Shown here piece after piece: positions 7,357 to 8,949 of a DNA stretch of 8,949 nt. Source of the stretch: CAVPRW01 sp046727435 [NCBI: bacterium] (GTDB taxonomy: Bacteria > Tectomicrobia > Entotheonellia > J063); contig JBKPCR010000546.1 of assembly GCA_046727435.1 (NCBI GenBank), positions 1 to 8,949 of the forward strand, given 5' to 3'. Within the stretch, counting starts at the first letter, position 1, and every line of letters begins with the position of its first letter. Made by a program: the position numbers and the translations under genes. Under the pieces are notes generated by a model. That model searched no databases. It saw only the letters and a program-made list of their open reading frames with translations, and was not told the origin of the DNA.

Positions 7357-7437
7357 GGGCTTTAGACCAATCTCCATAGGACTTTGGTCCCATTCCCGGA
7401 GGGCCTCTGCATCTATCCGGAGGGCTTACAAATCTAT
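7357..7437 (-). promoter_or_regulatory. Phased short repeats upstream of the PRC-barrel gene
   Basis: On the sense (minus) strand GGACCAAAGTCC (7379-7390) and GGTCTAAAGCCC (7357-7368) are 12-mers matching at 9 of 12 positions, 22 bp apart. Just upstream, a 21-bp unit occurs twice in tandem (7396-7416 and 7417-7437): on the plus strand both begin CCGGAGGGC and end ATCTAT, 16 of 21 bases identical. Spacings of 21-22 bp equal about two helical turns, which suits a regulator binding one face of the DNA. The cluster lies about 185-265 bp upstream of the PRC-barrel start. Confidence 0.45.
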
Positions 7438-7572
7438 GAAGATGACGACGGCGTTGGGTTTGCCCCAATCGATGTGGCGCCTCAGATTGCCACGCACCAC
7501 CCCGTCGTTCAGAACTGTGACCGGCCATCAGATGGGCAAGGTGAATCGTGTTGTCACACACATGGGTCTTCT

Positions 7573-8010
7573 CTATTGGCCTTGCACCCCACCCGAGCTC
7601 AGCTGCGTGCAGCTGCCGAATATGATGTACCCCGCCACAGCTCCGGCAATCGTCGCCGACATCTGTCCGGTGTCCTCGGCAATAATCAGGGTCCAGCCAT
7701 GCGCCCCCTGCACCCCCTGGAGGATCAGTTTACCATTCACGCGTGCCACACTCCCAATGGGCGACTGCCGGCCCTGTTCGACCGCACGGATCGTCATGGC
7801 TTTCACGTCCACTTGCAGAAACTGCGGCAGATTAATGCTCGCAGCCGTGCCGCGTTGGCACTCATCGTCGGCCCCACATTCAGTCACAGACAGCGGCACG
7901 CAGACGAGCGGCACCGATCCGTCAGCCACACCAGCCGTTGCGGCTAGATGCGGCGTCAGGCAGATGCCGACGACCCAGAGCAGCACCCCGATCATCCTGG
8001 AAATCTTCAT
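7573..8010 (-). CDS. Small exported cysteine-containing protein, function unknown
   Basis: This 145-residue protein is complete. Residues 1-27 are a signal peptide with a hydrophobic core (MIGVLLWVVGICLTPHLAAT). The mature part has four cysteines (C37, C45, C51, C134), enough for two disulfides, with C37-C51 set in VCVPLSVTECGADDECQRGT. Residues 58-71 (SINLPQFLQVDVKA) and 90-118 (RVNGKLILQGVQGAHGWTLI to TGQM) are beta-rich. A short hydrophobic segment, ATIAGAVAGYIIFGSC (119-134), follows. It resembles conserved unnamed secreted proteins of environmental bacteria; I cannot assign a domain. ATG at 8010 is supported by GGAGGGG (8016-8022), 5 nt upstream. The gene begins 41 nt after the glycine-zipper gene stops, so the two are probably co-transcribed and may work in the same envelope process. 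Confidence 0.75.
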   Translation of the reverse strand: MKISRMIGVLLWVVGICLTPHLAATAGVADGSVPLVCVPLSVTECGADDECQRGTAASINLPQFLQVDVKAMTIRAVEQGRQSPIGSVARVNGKLILQGVQGAHGWTLIIAEDTGQMSATIAGAVAGYIIFGSCTQLSSGGVQGQ

Positions 8011-8051
8011 GCACACCCCTCCGATCCGAAGACTTGCATACGGCACACGTG

Positions 8052-8549
8052 TTACCGCACTGTGTAGCCGCGGCCCCCCATGCACGCCCCAAACGCGCGC
8101 TCATAGTTGCTCCGCCCCTGGGACATGGCCCCCTGCTGCTGTGTCGCGTAGGATTGCATGGCCTGCTCCTCTTCCCGGCGCTCCCTGGCCCGTCGCAGGC
8201 CACCGAAGAGGGCACCCACACCAGCCCCGATGGCCGCCCCCTCCCCTGCATCCCCGCCAATGGCGCCGCCGACCGCTCCAAGCGCCGCACCACCGGCGGC
8301 TCCGCGGAACATGCCGCCCTGAGGAGTCGGCATCGCTGGAGACGGCGTCATGGCCACCTGAGGATTCGCCGGATCGAAGCCTGTCTGCTGAACGGCCCAG
8401 CTATAGCACTGACCCTTGTCGAATTGCTCCTGCTGGGGGCTCTGCCCCTGGTTGGGATAAATATAGGGTTGGGCTGTTGCCAGGGTAAGGCTTGAGAAAA
8501 ACATGGCTCCACACACCAATGCTGCCAGTCGTTTCAGACGTGATATCAA
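8052..8549 (-). CDS. Exported glycine-zipper protein, TTG start
   Basis: This 165-residue protein is complete. Residues 1-26 (MISRLKRLAALVCGAMFFSS, then LTLATA) are a signal peptide. A Pro/Gln-rich linker covers 27-80. Residues about 82-117 form a glycine zipper (RGAAGGAALGAVGGAIGGDA, then GEGAAIGAGVGALFGG). A charged Arg/Glu helix (LRRARERREEEQA, 118-130) follows, then a conserved-looking tail, YERAFGACMGGRGYTV (149-164). C48 and C156 could form a disulfide. Such YMGG-like or glycine-zipper lipoprotein-like proteins are envelope-associated and can insert in membranes; the exact role is unknown. TTG at 8549 is chosen because AGGAGG (8557-8562) lies 7 nt upstream and the signal peptide begins there; the internal ATG at codon 16 would lose it. 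The 5' end overlaps the propeller frame by 149 bp, which is abnormal. Confidence 0.82.
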   Translation of the reverse strand: MISRLKRLAALVCGAMFFSSLTLATAQPYIYPNQGQSPQQEQFDKGQCYSWAVQQTGFDPANPQVAMTPSPAMPTPQGGMFRGAAGGAALGAVGGAIGGDAGEGAAIGAGVGALFGGLRRARERREEEQAMQSYATQQQGAMSQGRSNYERAFGACMGGRGYTVR

Positions 8550-8949
8550 GATCTGTCCTCCTAAAAAAATTCCCCGTGTCAAATCCCTCACCTGGGCCGC
8601 CGGGGATGAGCTCAGCGAAGAACTGGGTGACAAACACCCGCTCGTCCTGATCGTCGGCATCGCCGTTGTTGGTGACCGCCACGGCTGTTGGATTGCCCCC
8701 AACGGTCACGAAGCCAAGGACCGACCGCGCCAGCGGGTCAATGATGGACACCGTGCCTGCCGTATGGTTGGCAACAAACAGTCGCGTGCCATTGGGCGTT
8801 ATGGCCAAGCCCCGCGGCTCGGTACCTACAGGGATCTCCGCGACGACGGTGAAGGCATCTGGGCCAGAAAGAGCGACCACCGAGACCGTGCCATCCAACG
8901 CGTTCGTAACGTACGCTTCCTGATCGTCGGGGCTCAAGGCCACGAAGCG
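8401..8949 (-). CDS. YVTN-type beta-propeller protein, 5' outside window, 3' end looks broken
   Basis: The frame is open to the right edge, so the N-terminus is missing. Positions about 8574-8949 encode propeller-like repeats: LSPDDQEAYVTNALDGTVSV, then IPVGTEPRGLAITPNGTRLF, VANHTAGTVSIIDP and VTVGGNPTAVAVTNNGDADD. These match the YVTN/SMP-30-like beta-propeller pattern, usually extracytoplasmic and often binding partners or ligands without known catalysis. After ERVFVTQFFAELIPGGPGEG FD TG (near 8576) the family-like sequence stops at a T7 run. The remaining 57 codons to the TAG at 8401 lack propeller character and read out of frame through the start of the glycine-zipper gene. One extra T, or a -1 slip on the T7 run, would give TAG immediately. 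This is therefore a 3'-truncated gene, a frameshift, or a sequencing error; the true coding end is probably near 8564-8573. Confidence 0.7.
   Translation of the reverse strand, partial: RFVALSPDDQEAYVTNALDGTVSVVALSGPDAFTVVAEIPVGTEPRGLAITPNGTRLFVANHTAGTVSIIDPLARSVLGFVTVGGNPTAVAVTNNGDADDQDERVFVTQFFAELIPGGPGEGFDTGNFFRRTDLDITSETTGSIGVWSHVFLKPYPGNSPTLYLSQPGAEPPAGAIRQGSVL
8557..8562 (-). promoter_or_regulatory. Strong Shine-Dalgarno deciding a TTG start
   Basis: The minus strand reads TTTTTTTAGGAGG, then ACAGATC, then TTG. AGGAGG is a full match to the anti-Shine-Dalgarno core and lies 7 nt before the TTG at 8549. This fixes a non-ATG start for the glycine-zipper gene. It sits inside the run-on frame of the propeller gene. 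Confidence 0.8.

Larger units (their letters stand above)
7175..7572. other. 398-bp non-coding region upstream of the PRC-barrel gene
   Basis: No credible gene is present. The stretch contains the 12-bp tandem repeat beside the PRC-barrel start and a cluster of four short repeats at 7357-7437. A GC-rich segment with three GTC units (CGTCGTCGTCGCG) lies near 7336-7348. I see no T-tracted terminator after the small hypothetical gene and no clear sigma-70 promoter for the PRC-barrel gene, although one must lie here if that gene is transcribed alone. Confidence 0.5.

Noticed and set aside
7426-7527. 33-codon minus-strand frame ending in a hydrophobic IFIDL, with a sensible-looking NDGVVRGNLRRHI stretch
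   Set aside because: It has no ATG/GTG start with a binding site at a suitable place and is too short to tell from chance. It could be a gene remnant but I cannot support it.
1-8949. tRNA, rRNA, CRISPR array or defence-system genes
   Set aside because: I saw no regularly spaced identical repeats, tRNA-like cloverleaf or known defence-protein motifs by reading the sequence.

Overview
This window looks like part of a GC-rich genome from a Gram-negative (diderm) environmental bacterium. The evidence is an AsmA-type envelope protein, an outer-membrane beta-barrel and several proteins with export signals. The sequence alone does not settle the phylum; a proteobacterium-like or related metagenomic lineage is a guess. 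All seven credible protein genes lie on the minus strand, so the window reads from right to left. The long plus-strand open frames are antisense shadows.

Layout in transcription order, high to low coordinates. (1) 8401-8949: the 3' part of a YVTN-type beta-propeller gene whose upstream end lies outside the window. Its repeat-like sequence ends near 8573, and the frame then runs on through the start of the next gene. (2) 8052-8549: a small exported glycine-zipper protein with a strong ribosome binding site and a TTG start. (3) 7573-8010: a small exported cysteine-containing protein of unknown function, 41 nt downstream and probably co-transcribed. (4) 7175-7572: a non-coding stretch with phased short repeats upstream of gene 5. 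(5) 6779-7174: an exported PRC-barrel protein. (6) 6158-6778: a 620-bp non-coding stretch with five TGTGRRCY-type repeats resembling the end of an IS21-like element, a plus-strand promoter-like sequence, a 30-bp palindrome followed by four Ts, and two overlapping inverted repeats in the leader of gene 7. (7) 4532-6157: an exported DUF1254/DUF1214 protein, followed directly by a 17-bp perfect hairpin. (8) 3490-4338: an outer-membrane beta-barrel 'transporter' protein. (9) 1-3294: a very large AsmA-like protein whose C-terminus lies beyond the left edge.

Nearly every product acts at or beyond the inner membrane, so this is an envelope and secretome block. The AsmA-like protein (possible lipid transfer between membranes) beside an outer-membrane barrel is suggestive, but no known pathway is completed here. 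I see no tRNA, rRNA, CRISPR array or intact transposase. I did not find a convincing new biological system. The best leads are the broken-looking propeller/glycine-zipper junction and the regulatory-looking structures in the two large gaps.
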